From assembly GCA_963643175.1 (NCBI GenBank), contig CAVIJF010000065.1, positions 1 through 5,322 of the forward strand: a DNA stretch of 5,322 nucleotides, written 5' to 3'. Shown here piece after piece: positions 5,232 to 5,322 of the stretch (position 1 is its first letter; each line of letters begins with the position of its first letter). The notes beneath the pieces were generated by a model, which saw only the letters and a list, made by a program, of their open reading frames with translations, was not told where the DNA came from and did no database searches. A program made the translations under genes and the position numbers. Origin of the DNA: CAMEON01 sp963643175 (GTDB taxonomy: Bacteria > Bacillota > Clostridia > Oscillospirales > CAG-272).

Positions 5232-5262
5232 CTGCCCTGCGGCAAGGGCTGTCGCAGGGCAG
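5232..5262 (-). promoter_or_regulatory. dnaA 5' leader hairpin
   Basis: CTGCCCTGCG (5232-5241) and CGCAGGGCAG (5253-5262) form a perfect 10-bp GC-rich stem with an 11-nt loop in the dnaA leader. The stem ends 5 nt before the dnaA Shine-Dalgarno AAAGGA (5226-5221). The loop contains CCUU on the mRNA, which could pair with AAGG of the Shine-Dalgarno, though only over 4 bp. There is no U-tract after it, so it is not a standard terminator. A role in mRNA stability or translation control of dnaA is inference. Confidence 0.6.
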
Positions 5263-5272
5263 TCTTATAAGT

Positions 5273-5288
5273 ATAATTATATAATTAT
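5273..5288. repeat. Tandem self-complementary AT octamer (ATAATTAT x2)
   Basis: ATAATTAT, which is its own reverse complement, occurs twice back to back (5273-5280 and 5281-5288). It is the centre of the most AT-rich stretch in the window, about 5265-5300, between the dnaA -10 element and the leader hairpin. It overlaps the expected transcription start. It may simply ease promoter opening, or it could act as a second unwinding site. Confidence 0.6.
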
Positions 5289-5317
5289 AGTATACCATAA
5301 CTCCGGCGAAAAATCAA
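5289..5317 (-). promoter_or_regulatory. dnaA promoter, sigma-A type with extended -10
   Basis: On the minus strand TTGATT (5317-5312) is followed by exactly 17 bp and then TATACT (5294-5289). A TG dinucleotide one base before the -10 (TGGTATACT) makes it an extended -10 promoter. Each hexamer matches the housekeeping consensus at 4-5 of 6 positions. Transcription should begin near 5282, giving a leader of about 67 nt before the dnaA start. No DnaA box lies in the visible part of this promoter; the window ends 5 bp upstream of the -35, so autoregulatory boxes further upstream cannot be excluded. Confidence 0.75.
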
Positions 5318-5322
5318 GCCCC

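Overview
The window is a bacterial chromosomal replication-origin locus in the Firmicutes arrangement, read right to left on the minus strand: dnaA (5214-3592), an oriC-bearing intergenic region (3591-2413), dnaN (2412-1228), then recF (1218-94). The high-GC base composition, the low-GC-Gram-positive-style gene order dnaA-oriC-dnaN-recF and the protein sequences suggest a GC-rich member of the class Clostridia, possibly an Oscillospirales/Ruminococcaceae-type gut bacterium. The taxonomy is inference from protein style and was not checked by search.

Region by region. At 5215-5322 lies the dnaA promoter (extended -10 type), a very AT-rich stretch, and a 10-bp perfect leader hairpin just before the dnaA Shine-Dalgarno. 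dnaA encodes a complete 540-residue DnaA with an unusually long Ala/Pro-rich domain II linker. At 3240-3575, directly after dnaA, is a non-coding block with four strong inverted repeats; it looks like a terminator plus interspersed palindromic repeats. At 2660-3160 is the DnaA-box region. Its core (3067-3140) holds six box-like sites arranged as two copies of the same layout: three sites at 12-bp steps, oriented +,+,-, repeated 41 bp further on. Between this and dnaN are a 16-bp alternating purine-pyrimidine tract, a candidate extended -10 promoter, and an AT-richer stretch (2381-2480) that could be the unwinding element. The dnaN Shine-Dalgarno is separated from its start codon by a 9-bp hairpin. 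dnaN and recF are 9 bp apart and surely co-transcribed; no S4-domain yaaA-like gene lies between them. The last 93 bases past recF contain no gene I can identify.

Together the genes form the initiation-to-elongation module: DnaA binds the boxes and opens oriC, DnaN is the sliding clamp that tethers the polymerase, and RecF acts with RecO/RecR at gaps and stalled forks. I see no mobile element, CRISPR array, rRNA or tRNA. The genes are conventional; what merits attention is the geometry of the DnaA boxes, the two translation-leader hairpins, and the palindromic block beside the origin.
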